DNA of 64,000 nt from an uncultured Lachnoclostridium sp. (lineage in GTDB: Bacteria > Bacillota > Clostridia > Lachnospirales > Lachnospiraceae): the NCBI GenBank assembly GCA_948330435.1, contig CAOJBY010000008.1:1-64000 (forward strand), in the 5' to 3' direction. A program made the position numbers and the translations under genes. Shown piece by piece: positions 52,588 through 61,233 of this stretch (positions are counted from its first letter, which is position 1; each line of letters begins with the position of its first letter). The notes under the pieces are model-generated. The model did not search any database. It saw only the letters and a list, made by a program, of their open reading frames with translations, and had not been told where the DNA came from.

Positions 52588-53457
52588 TTATCTGGGATTC
52601 CCCATAAAGAAAAGAGCAATGGTCCCAGGCCCGGAGTGTGCTCCAATGGTGGGGCCTACATGGTTAATGATAAACTTCTCCACTCCGAAACGCTCACGCA
52701 CCAGCTTTTCCACAAACCTGGCATCCTCCGGACAATCGCCATGGCTGATAAACACTTCCGGATTCTCAAAGCCCTGAATCTGCTCTCCCATCCGATCCAC
52801 CAGAGTTGTCAGGGATTTCTTTCTTCCCCGAACCTTGCCGATTGCAATCAGATGCCCCTCATCATCCACATGGAGAATGGGCTTGATGTTAATCATGGTC
52901 CCCAAGATGGCAGTCGCCTTGGACACCCTGCCCCCACGATGGAGATGGAACAAATCATCCACCGTAAAGTTATGGCAAAGCTCCAGCTTATGCTTTTCTA
53001 CCCAATCCGCAACTTCTTCCATGGGCTTTCCTGCTTCTTTCATTTGAACTGCCTTGTGTACCAGAAGTCCCTCGCCCAGGGAAGCACTTAAGGAATCCAG
53101 AACAATCAGCTTCCGTTCCGGAAAGCTTCCCTCCTCCCGAAGTTCTTCCGCCGCAAGCTTTCCGCTGTTATATGTCCCGCTTAAGCCTGAGGAAAAGGCA
53201 ATGTAAAGCACATCCTTGCCCTGCTCCAGACAGGCAGTGAATGCTTCCTTAGCCTGCTCCGGATTCACCTGAGAGGTGGTAGGCATGGAGCCGTTCCTCA
53301 TTCGATTGTAGAACTCTCCCACCTCTAACGGGTGCTCCCTGTCATAAGTCACTCCCTCTAAAATATAGCTGAGAGACAGAACCTCAAGCTCATGTTCCCG
53401 GATGTAGTCCTCCGGAAGATCCGCCATATTGTCAGTCATAATTACATAAGTATTCAT
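52588..53457 (-). CDS. DegV family fatty-acid-binding protein
   Basis: 289-residue DegV protein that binds fatty acids, possibly for the fatty acid kinase route into phospholipid. Signatures: MTDNMADLPEDYIREHELEV, TSQVNPEQAKEAF, FSSGLSGTYNSGKLAAEEL, LDSLSASLGEG, HRGGRVSKATAILGTMINIKPIL. Confidence 0.92.
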   Translation of the reverse strand: MNTYVIMTDNMADLPEDYIREHELEVLSLSYILEGVTYDREHPLEVGEFYNRMRNGSMPTTSQVNPEQAKEAFTACLEQGKDVLYIAFSSGLSGTYNSGKLAAEELREEGSFPERKLIVLDSLSASLGEGLLVHKAVQMKEAGKPMEEVADWVEKHKLELCHNFTVDDLFHLHRGGRVSKATAILGTMINIKPILHVDDEGHLIAIGKVRGRKKSLTTLVDRMGEQIQGFENPEVFISHGDCPEDARFVEKLVRERFGVEKFIINHVGPTIGAHSGPGTIALFFMGNPR

Positions 53458-53496
53458 TCTGTACCTCCTATTATTAGTTCCGTAACACCAATTTCC

Positions 53497-54624
53497 TTAG
53501 TAATTCCCTAATATCTTCATATTTAACGCTTCTTCACGAATCCCCCGGAGGGCATTCTTCACGGCACTGTCATTCATATTTCCCTCAAAGTCAACGAAGA
53601 AATGATACTCCCAGTTTTTATCCGCAATGGGCCTTGACTCGATCCGGCACATATTCAGGTTGTTAAAGATAAAATGGGACAGCACATTATAAAGGCAGCC
53701 ACTCTCATGGCTTACCTCAAAGCAGATGCTGACCTTTCCGGCATCCTTTCGGAAAATCCGCTGATTGGTCACTATGAGAAAACGAGTGGAATTCTGTCCG
53801 CTGAAGTTAATCTGCTCTTTCAGTACTTTGAGTCCGTGCTGTTTTCCCGCAAGAATGCTTGCAATCGCCGCCTGGGTCTTATCCCCGTCCTCCGCCACTT
53901 TCTGAGCCGCCACCGCCGTATTGAGAAGACTGATTTGCTGCCACTGGCGGTTCTCGTCCAGATACTTCGCACACTGCATCAGGCCCTGGGGGTGAGAATA
54001 TACCGTGCGGATATCCGAAAGCTCGGCATCCGGCGTTCCAAGAAGAGCATGGCTGATGGTCATCACCTGCTCCCCTACTATATAATTGTCAAATTCCTGA
54101 AGAAGATCATAGTTATCATTTACAATCCCGGCCGAGGAATTCTCAATGGGAAGCACCGCATAGTCCGCCATCCCCTCAGCAATGGCTTCCATGGCATCTC
54201 TCCACCGTTCCACATGAAAATGATTCACATCCTCCCCGAAAAACTCAAACATGGCCTGCTGAGCATAGGCACCCTCTACCCCCTGGTAAACCACCCGGAC
54301 ATTTTTCTTCTCCAGTTCGTCCACCATAACAAAGGGCAGGCGGCCAATGGCCTGCTGCTCCATCCGCTGATACTGGAGCTTCCGGCTCATAGCCATAATC
54401 TGGTTGTACAGCTCCTCCACCCCATGGCTGTTAAACTCATTATGCGTCATGGCCTGTACCGCCTGAATCTTAAGCTTCTCACGCTCCTTGTCCAGAATCT
54501 TCTTCCCTACGGCCACTTTATACTCCGCCACCTCTTCTGAGACAGCCATTCGCTGCTCAAAGAGCCTTACTATCTGCTCGTCAATCTCGTCAATGTCTTT
54601 TCTCAGTTCTGCCAGATCTCTCAT
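53497..54624 (-). CDS. pheA: Bifunctional chorismate mutase / prephenate dehydratase
   Basis: Converts chorismate to prephenate and on to phenylpyruvate for phenylalanine. 375 residues: chorismate mutase helical domain (~1-90; LRKDIDEIDEQIVRLFEQR), prephenate dehydratase (~110-290; YQGVEGAYAQQAM, LPIENSSAGIVNDNYDLL), and an ACT-like regulatory domain (~300-375; ESRPIADKNWEYHFFVDFEG), suggesting phenylalanine feedback. AAAGGA is 6 bases before the ATG at 54624. The preceding folC stop is 14 bases upstream. Confidence 0.94.
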   Translation of the reverse strand: MRDLAELRKDIDEIDEQIVRLFEQRMAVSEEVAEYKVAVGKKILDKEREKLKIQAVQAMTHNEFNSHGVEELYNQIMAMSRKLQYQRMEQQAIGRLPFVMVDELEKKNVRVVYQGVEGAYAQQAMFEFFGEDVNHFHVERWRDAMEAIAEGMADYAVLPIENSSAGIVNDNYDLLQEFDNYIVGEQVMTISHALLGTPDAELSDIRTVYSHPQGLMQCAKYLDENRQWQQISLLNTAVAAQKVAEDGDKTQAAIASILAGKQHGLKVLKEQINFSGQNSTRFLIVTNQRIFRKDAGKVSICFEVSHESGCLYNVLSHFIFNNLNMCRIESRPIADKNWEYHFFVDFEGNMNDSAVKNALRGIREEALNMKILGNY

Positions 54625-54638
54625 GTTTTTTCCTTTCT

Positions 54639-55928
54639 TCATTCAGTGTCTTTCCCGACTGCACGAATAAGAGCCCCAAGATAGGACAGGGATCCGAATG
54701 CCAGGACCATCCCGTCCTCCCCCACATAACTCCTTGCTTTCTTCACTGCCTCCGGAATACTCCCTGCCGCTTCTACAGAAGAGTTATACTTTTTAACTGT
54801 CTCTGCCAGCTTTTCGGCCGGCAAAGCTCTTGGATTATTGGGGGTCATGACCGTCACAATTTGCTCTGCCATCGGTGCCAGACGGCTCATGATATAATCA
54901 TATTCCTTGTCCGCCAAAACACCGATAATAAAAATCTTCCGTTTATGGGGAACATACTGATTCAATGTCTCCAAAAGCCGATCCGCTGCATCCCTATTGT
55001 GTGCTCCATCCACAATAAACAGCGGATCTTCATCCACTACCGTAAATCGTCCAATCCAGCGGGTCTCTTTTAAACCTTTTCTTATGACTTCCTCTGAAAC
55101 CGGATATCCCAGATCTCCCAGTGCATGGATGACCTCTACTGCCGTTGCCGCATTTTCAAGCTGGCAGCTTCCCAGGATGCCCGGACATAACTTCTTATAT
55201 CCCCCATAGGTAAAGCTCTGCCCCTCGATACTCGCCTGTCTGTCGGTAATCTCCTCTTCCCGAATCTCATAATAAGACGCTTTCTGCTGCCTGCAGACCT
55301 CTCTTAGGACCTTACGCACCTCCGGTCTCTGGCTGCTGCTGACCACCGCAGTATTCGGCTTGATAATCCCAGCCTTTATTTTAGCAATATCCTCCAGAGT
55401 ATCTCCCAAAAAACCCATATGGTCCATGCTGATAGACGCAAAAGCCGACACCAACGTAGTTTTTACCACATTGGTAGCATCCGTCAAACCGCCCATTCCC
55501 GTTTCCAGCACCACAAGATCACAGTCCATTTCCTGAAAATACAAAAACGCCAGGGCAGTCTCTACCTCAAAAGCCGTAGGATGGGCCAAGCCCTCCGACA
55601 GCATCTCCTGTCCCTTTTCATAAATCCTCTGTGCCAGTCTGGCTACCGCTTCCTCAGAAATATATTCTTCATTTACCTGGATACGCTCCCGATATTCAAA
55701 GATCGTAGGAGAAATATATCTCCCCACCCGGTATCCCGCTTCCTTTAATATGGTAGACACGTAAGCCAGAATGGAGCCCTTGCCGTTGGTTCCCGCTATA
55801 TGTACAAACCTCAGATCATCCTGGGGATTCCCAAGCCGGTCAAGCAACTCGGTTACGGTATCTAAGCCCAAAATATAGCCGTATTTTGATGTGTCATCAA
55901 TGAAGTCTCTTGCTTCTTTATATGTCAT
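54639..55928 (-). CDS. folC: Folylpolyglutamate synthase / dihydrofolate synthase
   Basis: Adds glutamate to folates, and in many bacteria also makes dihydrofolate. 429 residues, Mur-ligase-like: VHIAGTNGKGSILAYV P-loop, GMGGLTDATNV, SISMDHMGFLGDTLEDIA, FIVDGAHNRDAADRLL. It leads into pheA on the same strand. Confidence 0.93.
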   Translation of the reverse strand: MTYKEARDFIDDTSKYGYILGLDTVTELLDRLGNPQDDLRFVHIAGTNGKGSILAYVSTILKEAGYRVGRYISPTIFEYRERIQVNEEYISEEAVARLAQRIYEKGQEMLSEGLAHPTAFEVETALAFLYFQEMDCDLVVLETGMGGLTDATNVVKTTLVSAFASISMDHMGFLGDTLEDIAKIKAGIIKPNTAVVSSSQRPEVRKVLREVCRQQKASYYEIREEEITDRQASIEGQSFTYGGYKKLCPGILGSCQLENAATAVEVIHALGDLGYPVSEEVIRKGLKETRWIGRFTVVDEDPLFIVDGAHNRDAADRLLETLNQYVPHKRKIFIIGVLADKEYDYIMSRLAPMAEQIVTVMTPNNPRALPAEKLAETVKKYNSSVEAAGSIPEAVKKARSYVGEDGMVLAFGSLSYLGALIRAVGKDTE

Positions 55929-56043
55929 TTTTTATTCCGCCTTGTTATGATAGTAATTATTCCTGCATTGCATTTCAAGTATATTACACCCTTCACTTTA
56001 TTTCAATAGAATTTCTTTTCGCATTTTCGCACATACTACCCAC

Positions 56044-56427
56044 ATGAAAAATAAATTTATCCTCTGCGGACTTATCGGCTGGTGCCTGGAAATCTTCTGG
56101 ACGGGCCTCAAATCCTTTCAGCGGAGACAAATGAAGCTCATAGGTCACTCCTCTATCTGGATGTTTCCCATCTATGGAATGGCCGCTTTTCTGGCTCCCG
56201 TCTCCCGCTGGATTCGAAAAAAAGGGACGCTGTTTCGGGGGAGCGTCTATGCCTGTGCCATTTTTCTCACGGAATTCATCACCGGAAGTCTGCTGAAAAA
56301 ACGTAATATGTGTCCCTGGGATTACAGCAAGGCACGCTGGAACATTGACGGCGTGATCCGTCTAGACTATGCTCCGGTGTGGTTCTTTACCGGACTGTTG
56401 TATGAGAAGCTCTTCCGGAGAATGTAA
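56044..56427 (+). CDS. CmpB-type putative ABC transporter permease protein
   Basis: 127-residue membrane protein with about three helices and the family's typical aromatic-rich pattern: GWCLEIFWTGLKSF, HSSIWMFPIYGMAAFL, and WDYSKARWNIDGVIRLDYAPVWFFTGL (read in parts). Function is not established; the name comes from the family label. No SD is obvious before the ATG at 56044 (AT-rich upstream). A hairpin overlaps its stop. Confidence 0.8.
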   Translation: MKNKFILCGLIGWCLEIFWTGLKSFQRRQMKLIGHSSIWMFPIYGMAAFLAPVSRWIRKKGTLFRGSVYACAIFLTEFITGSLLKKRNMCPWDYSKARWNIDGVIRLDYAPVWFFTGLLYEKLFRRM

Positions 56428-56440
56428 TCTCTCCGGAAGA
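56411..56440 (+). terminator. Hairpin over the CmpB-like gene's stop
   Basis: An 11-bp perfect stem (TCTTCCGGAGA at 56411-56421 against 56430-56440) with an 8-nt loop. It includes the stop codon. There is no T-run after it, so terminator function is uncertain. Confidence 0.4.
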
Positions 56441-56526
56441 AACAGGTCCATGAGGTATGGCATCTTTCTTTATACAATCTTAACACCCTCCCAAACAATT
56501 TAACTCTTTCTTAATCTCAAAACAGC

Positions 56527-56532
56527 TATAAT
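56527..56532 (+). promoter_or_regulatory. -10 box of the trkH operon
   Basis: TATAAT 40 bases before trkH. The upstream region (56479-56516) has TTAA-centred repeats, the last two 11 bp apart, in place of a good -35 box, which would suit an OmpR-type activator such as the KdpE-like regulator of this operon. Inference. Confidence 0.45.
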
Positions 56533-56570
56533 GGTAAAAAGGAATTCAATATCCTCAAGGGAGTGTTATT

Positions 56571-57905
56571 ATGGTATTTTTACACAAAAGAATTCATTTT
56601 ACCACATTTCAAATTATTATAGCGGGCTTTGTCACTATTATATTGATAGGCACCCTGCTCTTAATGCTGCCCATATCCTCCCAAAACGGTACGGCAACGT
56701 CCTTTCACGATGCACTCTTTACCTCTACCTCGGCCGTATGTGTAACCGGGCTGGTTGTACAGGATACGGCCAGTTACTGGTCCCTGTTTGGCCAGATCGT
56801 AATCTTACTCCTCATTCAGATTGGCGGCATGGGTGTTGTCACTGTAGCTATTGCAATTGCACTCATATCCAAAAGAAAAATCTCCCTGATACACAGGAGC
56901 ACTATGCAGGAAGCCATCGGTGCCCCCAAAATAGGCGGTATTGTAAAGTTTACCGGCTTTCTCATAAAAGGAACACTTCTGATTGAACTTATGGGAGCAC
57001 TCATAATGTTGCCGGTATTCTTTCGGGATTTTGGTCTCAAAGGGATCTGGCTGGCCCTGTTTCACTCTGTTTCCGCTTTCTGTAATGCCGGCTTTGATCT
57101 TCTGGGATCCACGGAATCTCCCTTTGTATCCCTCACTGCCTACCGGGAAAGTCTGCTGCTGAACATTACCATTCCCCTGCTTATCATTATCGGCGGTATA
57201 GGTTTTTTTACCTGGGAAGATATCCGCAAAAACCGCTGGCATTTTAAACGCTATTGTATGCAAAGTAAAGTGATTCTCGTCACTACACTCATATTAATTC
57301 TGATTCCCTTTCTCCTGTTCTACTCTTTTGAATATACGCAGGGTCCCTTAAAGACGAGAATTCTGAATTCTCTGTTTCAAGCCGTCACACCGAGAACTGC
57401 CGGTTTTAATACTGCGGATCTGACAGCCCTTTCCGGATCCGGAAAATGTATTATGATAATTCTGATGCTTATCGGCGGCTCACCTGGCTCTACCGCAGGA
57501 GGCATGAAAACAACCACAATCGCCGTCCTCTTTGCCAATTCCATTGCTGTATTTAAAAGAAAAAGTGATTCACATTTTTTCGGCCGGCGTACAGGCGAAG
57601 ATGCAGCCAGAAATGCTTCCACCATCCTCATGATGTATCTCACCCTATTCTTAAGCGGCGGTCTAATTCTGAGTATGCTTGAAAAGCTTCCTCTGGAAAC
57701 CTGTCTCTTTGAGACAGCATCTGCTATCGGCACTGTAGGGCTGACCCTGGGCATTACTCCCGATCTCGGAATTATGTCACGGGGCATGCTGATACTGCTT
57801 ATGTTCTTTGGTCGTGTAGGTGGCCTGACACTCATCTATGCCACATTTTCAAGGACCAGCAAAAGCTGCTCCCGGCTTCCCAAAGAACCAATTGCAGTGG
57901 GGTAA
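56571..57905 (+). CDS. trkH: TrkH-family potassium transporter
   Basis: 444-residue potassium channel/transporter of the Trk/Ktr type with four pore loops: SAVCVTGLVV (first filter), SAFCNAGFDLLG, TPRTAGFNTADL and SAIGTVGLTLGI. Needs a TrkA/KtrA-type RCK partner, which is not visible in this window. It opens an operon with a small ORF and KdpD/KdpE-like regulators. Confidence 0.94.
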   Translation: MVFLHKRIHFTTFQIIIAGFVTIILIGTLLLMLPISSQNGTATSFHDALFTSTSAVCVTGLVVQDTASYWSLFGQIVILLLIQIGGMGVVTVAIAIALISKRKISLIHRSTMQEAIGAPKIGGIVKFTGFLIKGTLLIELMGALIMLPVFFRDFGLKGIWLALFHSVSAFCNAGFDLLGSTESPFVSLTAYRESLLLNITIPLLIIIGGIGFFTWEDIRKNRWHFKRYCMQSKVILVTTLILILIPFLLFYSFEYTQGPLKTRILNSLFQAVTPRTAGFNTADLTALSGSGKCIMIILMLIGGSPGSTAGGMKTTTIAVLFANSIAVFKRKSDSHFFGRRTGEDAARNASTILMMYLTLFLSGGLILSMLEKLPLETCLFETASAIGTVGLTLGITPDLGIMSRGMLILLMFFGRVGGLTLIYATFSRTSKSCSRLPKEPIAVG

Positions 57906-57948
57906 AACATAGTCGGAAATTATTTTTATTTTACAGGGAGGTGTCAAT

Positions 57949-58182
57949 ATGAAAGAAATTCTTTTTACAGGTATCCTGATCGTACTGATTCTTCTGGGTT
58001 TTTACAGTATGGATCGTGTGGACTGCTTTTTGGAGGAACATTACCGGATGCAATGGGAGAAAGAGGGCGAAGAGAACGCTCCCTTATGTCAGTCCCGGAC
58101 ACACACAATAGGGTTGCCGTCTCTGTTCCATTATGGTACGATATTTTTACAGAAGCATACCATAAAGCATTACAGGTGGTGA
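57949..58182 (+). CDS. Small membrane-anchored protein, perhaps truncated
   Basis: A 77-residue frame between trkH and the KdpD-like gene, starting after GGGAGGTG. It has one N-terminal helix (ILFTGILIVLILLGFYSM) and a charged middle (MQWEKEGEEN). From about residue 45 the composition becomes odd (APLCQSRTHTIGLPSLFHYG). The neighbouring frame (58053-58235) continues with PDTHNRVAVSVPLWYDIF, which looks more protein-like, so a frameshift may have cut a longer gene. No family recognised. Confidence 0.55.
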   Translation: MKEILFTGILIVLILLGFYSMDRVDCFLEEHYRMQWEKEGEENAPLCQSRTHTIGLPSLFHYGTIFLQKHTIKHYRW

Positions 58183-58188
58183 TTATCC

Positions 58189-60183
58189 ATGGAGCTGGCA
58201 AAAGAACCGGAGACAGGCATGGGCAGTATGGATGAGCATATTCTTGTCTGTTTATCTGCCTCTCCCTCCAATGCAAGAATTATCCGCACTGCGGCCCGAA
58301 TGGCCGAGGCTTTTCAGGGCACATTTACCGCCCTCTATGTAGAAACTCCCAACTCAGATAAAATGAGTGACACGGACAAAAAACGAATGCAGGAAAATAT
58401 CCGCCTTGCAGAACAGCTTGGTGCTGCAATCTCTACGGTTTATGGAAATGATGTCTCCTATCAGATTGCAGAATTTGCTCGTATTTCCAATGTCACAAAG
58501 ATTGTCATCGGCCGCAGCAACATTAACCGCAGCCATTTCTGGAGTCCTACCTCCCTTACAGAGGAACTGATTAAAAATGCCCCGAACCTGGATATTCACA
58601 TTATTCCGGACTCCTCTGTAGACCATAAATACTATGAACTGAAGAAAAGTTTTTTGCTCCATATTCAGCCTACCGGAAAGGATCTGTTGATCACTCTGCT
58701 GATCCTTGCCGGGGCAACGGGAATCGGAACTCTCTTTTGGAGCCTGGGCTTTACAGAAGCTAATATCATAACTGTGTATATTCTGGGTGTTTTGCTGATT
58801 TCCCTTTTTACAAAACGGCATATCTGCAGTGTGATCAGTGCACTGGTAAGTGTACTGTTGTTTAATTTTTTATTCACAGAGCCACGGCTCACTTTCCATG
58901 CCTATGAGCCGGGATATCCGTTTACCTTTGCTATTATGCTGACTGCAGCCCTGATCACGGGAACTCTGGCTAACAAACTGAAAAACCACGCAAAGCAATC
59001 GGCTCAGTCCGCTTTTCGGACTAAGATTTTGTTTGAAACCAATCAGCAGCTTCAGAAAGCAGAGACGGAAAATGATGTGGAGATCATCACCGCACGTCAA
59101 CTTATGAAGCTTCTGAATCGGGATATCCTGGTATTCCCTGAAGAAAAGGGAAAGCTTTTGCAGCCCTGCCTGTTTCATGCCGATTCCGGCAGACAGAATG
59201 AAATAATATTGCCAAAGCAGGAGCAGGCTACGGCCCAATGGGTATTTGATAATAAAAAAAGGGCCGGAGCCACCACCAACCTCTTAAGCCATGCCAAAAA
59301 TCTGTACCTGGCCATCCATATCAATCAGAAAGTTTATGGGGTAGTAGGAATAGCAGTTAGCGGCAGCCACCTGGACGCTTTTGAGAACAGCATGCTGCTG
59401 TCCATCCTTGGAGAATGTGCCCTGGCTATTGAGAACAACCGAAATGCCCGAGAAAAGGAAGAAGCCGCCATGCTGGCCCAGAAAGAGCAGCTGCGTGCAA
59501 ATCTTTTACGTGCCATTTCTCACGACCTGCGTACACCCCTGACCTCCATCTCCGGTAATGCCAGCACCTTGCTCTCCGATTTTAAGCAATTGGAACAGGA
59601 AACCATCTTTCAAATGTTCACTGATATTTATGATGATTCCCAATGGCTCATCAGCCTTGTTGAAAATCTTCTCTCTGTCACAAGGATTGAAGAGGGACAG
59701 CTGAATCTTCATCTATCCACAGAACTTGTGGAAGAAGTCGTAGAAGAGGCACTGCGGCATATCAGCCGCAAAAGCATGGAACATCAAATTTCCGTGGATT
59801 ATAAAGAAGACTTTCTGCTGGCTAAAATGGATGCAAAATTAATCCTGCAGGTTATTATCAATCTTGTGGATAATGCTGTTAAGTATACCCCGGCCGGTTC
59901 TACGATTCGAATTCATGTCCAAAGGCAGGGGGAAATGGTCGCCGTCAGCATTGCGGATAATGGTCCTGGTATTCCAAAAGACTACAGGTCCCGGGTTTTT
60001 GAAATGTTTTTCACCGGGGATCCTAAGATCGTGGACAGTCGGCGTAGTCTGGGACTCGGCTTATTCCTGTGTAAATCCATAGTCAGCATTCATGGCGGAG
60101 AACTTACCCTGGAGGAAAATCTCCCCCATGGTTGTATTTTTACCTTTACACTGCCTTTAGGAGAGGTGAATATTCATGAATAA
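58189..60183 (+). CDS. KdpD-like sensor histidine kinase (no N-terminal KdpD domain)
   Basis: 664-residue membrane kinase expected to sense potassium or turgor and to phosphorylate the KdpE-like regulator. Order: universal-stress-like nucleotide-binding domain (about 15-140), four-helix DUF4118 region (about 160-265), a GAF-like region (about 280-420), HisKA with His445 (AISHDLRTPLTSISGN), and HATPase with NLVDNAVKYTPAG, DNGPGIP and GLGLFLCKSI. The ~200-residue N-terminal KdpD domain with its Walker site is absent. The start is 6 bases after the small ORF, and the stop overlaps kdpE by 8 bases. Confidence 0.9.
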   Translation: MELAKEPETGMGSMDEHILVCLSASPSNARIIRTAARMAEAFQGTFTALYVETPNSDKMSDTDKKRMQENIRLAEQLGAAISTVYGNDVSYQIAEFARISNVTKIVIGRSNINRSHFWSPTSLTEELIKNAPNLDIHIIPDSSVDHKYYELKKSFLLHIQPTGKDLLITLLILAGATGIGTLFWSLGFTEANIITVYILGVLLISLFTKRHICSVISALVSVLLFNFLFTEPRLTFHAYEPGYPFTFAIMLTAALITGTLANKLKNHAKQSAQSAFRTKILFETNQQLQKAETENDVEIITARQLMKLLNRDILVFPEEKGKLLQPCLFHADSGRQNEIILPKQEQATAQWVFDNKKRAGATTNLLSHAKNLYLAIHINQKVYGVVGIAVSGSHLDAFENSMLLSILGECALAIENNRNAREKEEAAMLAQKEQLRANLLRAISHDLRTPLTSISGNASTLLSDFKQLEQETIFQMFTDIYDDSQWLISLVENLLSVTRIEEGQLNLHLSTELVEEVVEEALRHISRKSMEHQISVDYKEDFLLAKMDAKLILQVIINLVDNAVKYTPAGSTIRIHVQRQGEMVAVSIADNGPGIPKDYRSRVFEMFFTGDPKIVDSRRSLGLGLFLCKSIVSIHGGELTLEENLPHGCIFTFTLPLGEVNIHE

Positions 60184-60877
60184 GGTTTTGATCCTTGTGG
60201 TGGAGGACGATACCCCCATTCGCAATCTTATTGTCACAACTTTGAAAACTCACGATTATCATTATCTGACTGCATCAAAAGGAGAAGCTGCCATTATTGA
60301 GGCATCCTCCCACAATCCGGATATCATTCTTCTGGATCTGGGCCTGCCGGATATGGATGGCATAGAGGTGATAAAACAAATCCGCAGTTGGACTAACACA
60401 CCCATCATTGTAATCAGTGCAAGAAGTGAAGACGCAGACAAAATAGAAGCCCTCGACTGCGGAGCAGACGACTACCTGACGAAGCCTTTCTCTGTAGAGG
60501 AGCTTCTGGCAAGGCTCAGAGTTACTCAGCGTCGCCTTACTATGATGCAGCCGGAGGGGTCAGCCGCAAATTTCATTTTCACAAATGGAAAGCTAAAGGT
60601 CGATTACGTGGCAGGCTGTGCTTATCTGGGGGAAACGGAACTTCATTTAACCCCCATTGAGTACAAGATCCTCTGCCTGATGGCAAAAAACGTAGGGCGG
60701 GTTCTGACCCACACCTACATTACACAGAATATCTGGGGAAACAGTTGGGATAATAATGTGTCATCCCTGCGGGTTTTTATGGCGGCCTTGCGAAAAAAAC
60801 TTGAGGCAGAGCCAGATTCTCCCCAATATATACAGACACACATTGGTGTCGGCTATCGGATGATGCGGGTGGAATAG
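60176..60877 (+). CDS. kdpE: KdpE-like response regulator (OmpR family)
   Basis: 233-residue transcription factor: receiver domain with phospho-acceptor Asp54 (ILLDLGLPDMDG) and Lys in ADDYLTKPF, then an OmpR-type winged helix (LTPIEYKILCLM, RVLTHTYITQNIWG, YIQTHIGVGYRM). Partner of the kinase just upstream. Likely target is the trkH operon, since no kdpFABC genes are visible. Confidence 0.92.
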   Translation: MNKVLILVVEDDTPIRNLIVTTLKTHDYHYLTASKGEAAIIEASSHNPDIILLDLGLPDMDGIEVIKQIRSWTNTPIIVISARSEDADKIEALDCGADDYLTKPFSVEELLARLRVTQRRLTMMQPEGSAANFIFTNGKLKVDYVAGCAYLGETELHLTPIEYKILCLMAKNVGRVLTHTYITQNIWGNSWDNNVSSLRVFMAALRKKLEAEPDSPQYIQTHIGVGYRMMRVE

Positions 60878-60988
60878 GAAAGCTTCCACCCGTTTCTTTA
60901 TATCTTCTTAAGATTTTCTCCCGAATTTTTAAAGAACTTTTGGAGCTTTTCCTGATATATTTAAGAAAATGTGATAAACTGACAATAG

Positions 60989-61210
60989 ATCTTTAGCAGC
61001 ATTCTTCGAGTAATACCCAGATGAATTTACGGACACATCTCTTGGTGGCCGGAAATTCATCTATATACCGGGGGATTGGGCAAAGGATGCGGAACTGGAT
61101 TTTTTAACAGCATCCTTTGAACAATACCCAGATGAATTTACGGACACATCTCTTGGTGGCCGGAAATTCATCTATATACCGGGGGATTGGGCAAAGGATG
61201 CGGAACTGGA
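60989..61210 (+). repeat. Tandem direct repeat, period 111 bp (37 codons)
   Basis: Two adjacent copies. The core 61012-61099 recurs at 61123-61210, as read identical over 88 bp. The 23 bp before each core (60989-61011 and 61100-61122) match in about 16 positions. The period is exactly 111 bp, a multiple of three. It lies directly upstream of vanR. Confidence 0.95.
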
Positions 61211-61214
61211 ATAG
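61014..61214 (+). pseudogene. Remnant of a gene 3' end, duplicated
   Basis: An open frame of 66 codons without a start codon runs through both repeat copies and stops (TAG) 19 bases before vanR. Each copy encodes YPDEFTDTSLGGRKFIYIPG followed by DWAKDAEL. In copy 1 a TAA (61011-61013) stands where copy 2 has CAA (Gln), and the flanking codons differ mostly at third positions, which is the mark of former coding sequence. Family not recognised. Because the AAAGGAG of vanR follows right after the TAG, a lost gene probably once preceded vanR in the operon. Confidence 0.6.
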
Positions 61215-61233
61215 AAAGGAGAATTTACATATT

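Larger units (their letters stand above)
60878..61233. other. Gap between kdpE and vanR
   Basis: 356 bp without an intact gene. It includes inverted TTCTTAA (60905-60911) and TTTAAGAA (60960-60967) elements and the 111-bp tandem duplication at 60989-61210, which holds a gene remnant. No clean promoter for vanR is obvious. Confidence 0.7.

Noticed and set aside
53674..54540. 288-codon plus-strand frame opposite pheA
   Set aside because: Antisense shadow of the chorismate mutase/prephenate dehydratase gene.
61117..61233. N-terminal extension of vanR into the repeat
   Set aside because: The extension reads MNNTQMNLRTHL..., is not part of the receiver fold, and the AAAGGAG site supports the start at 61234.
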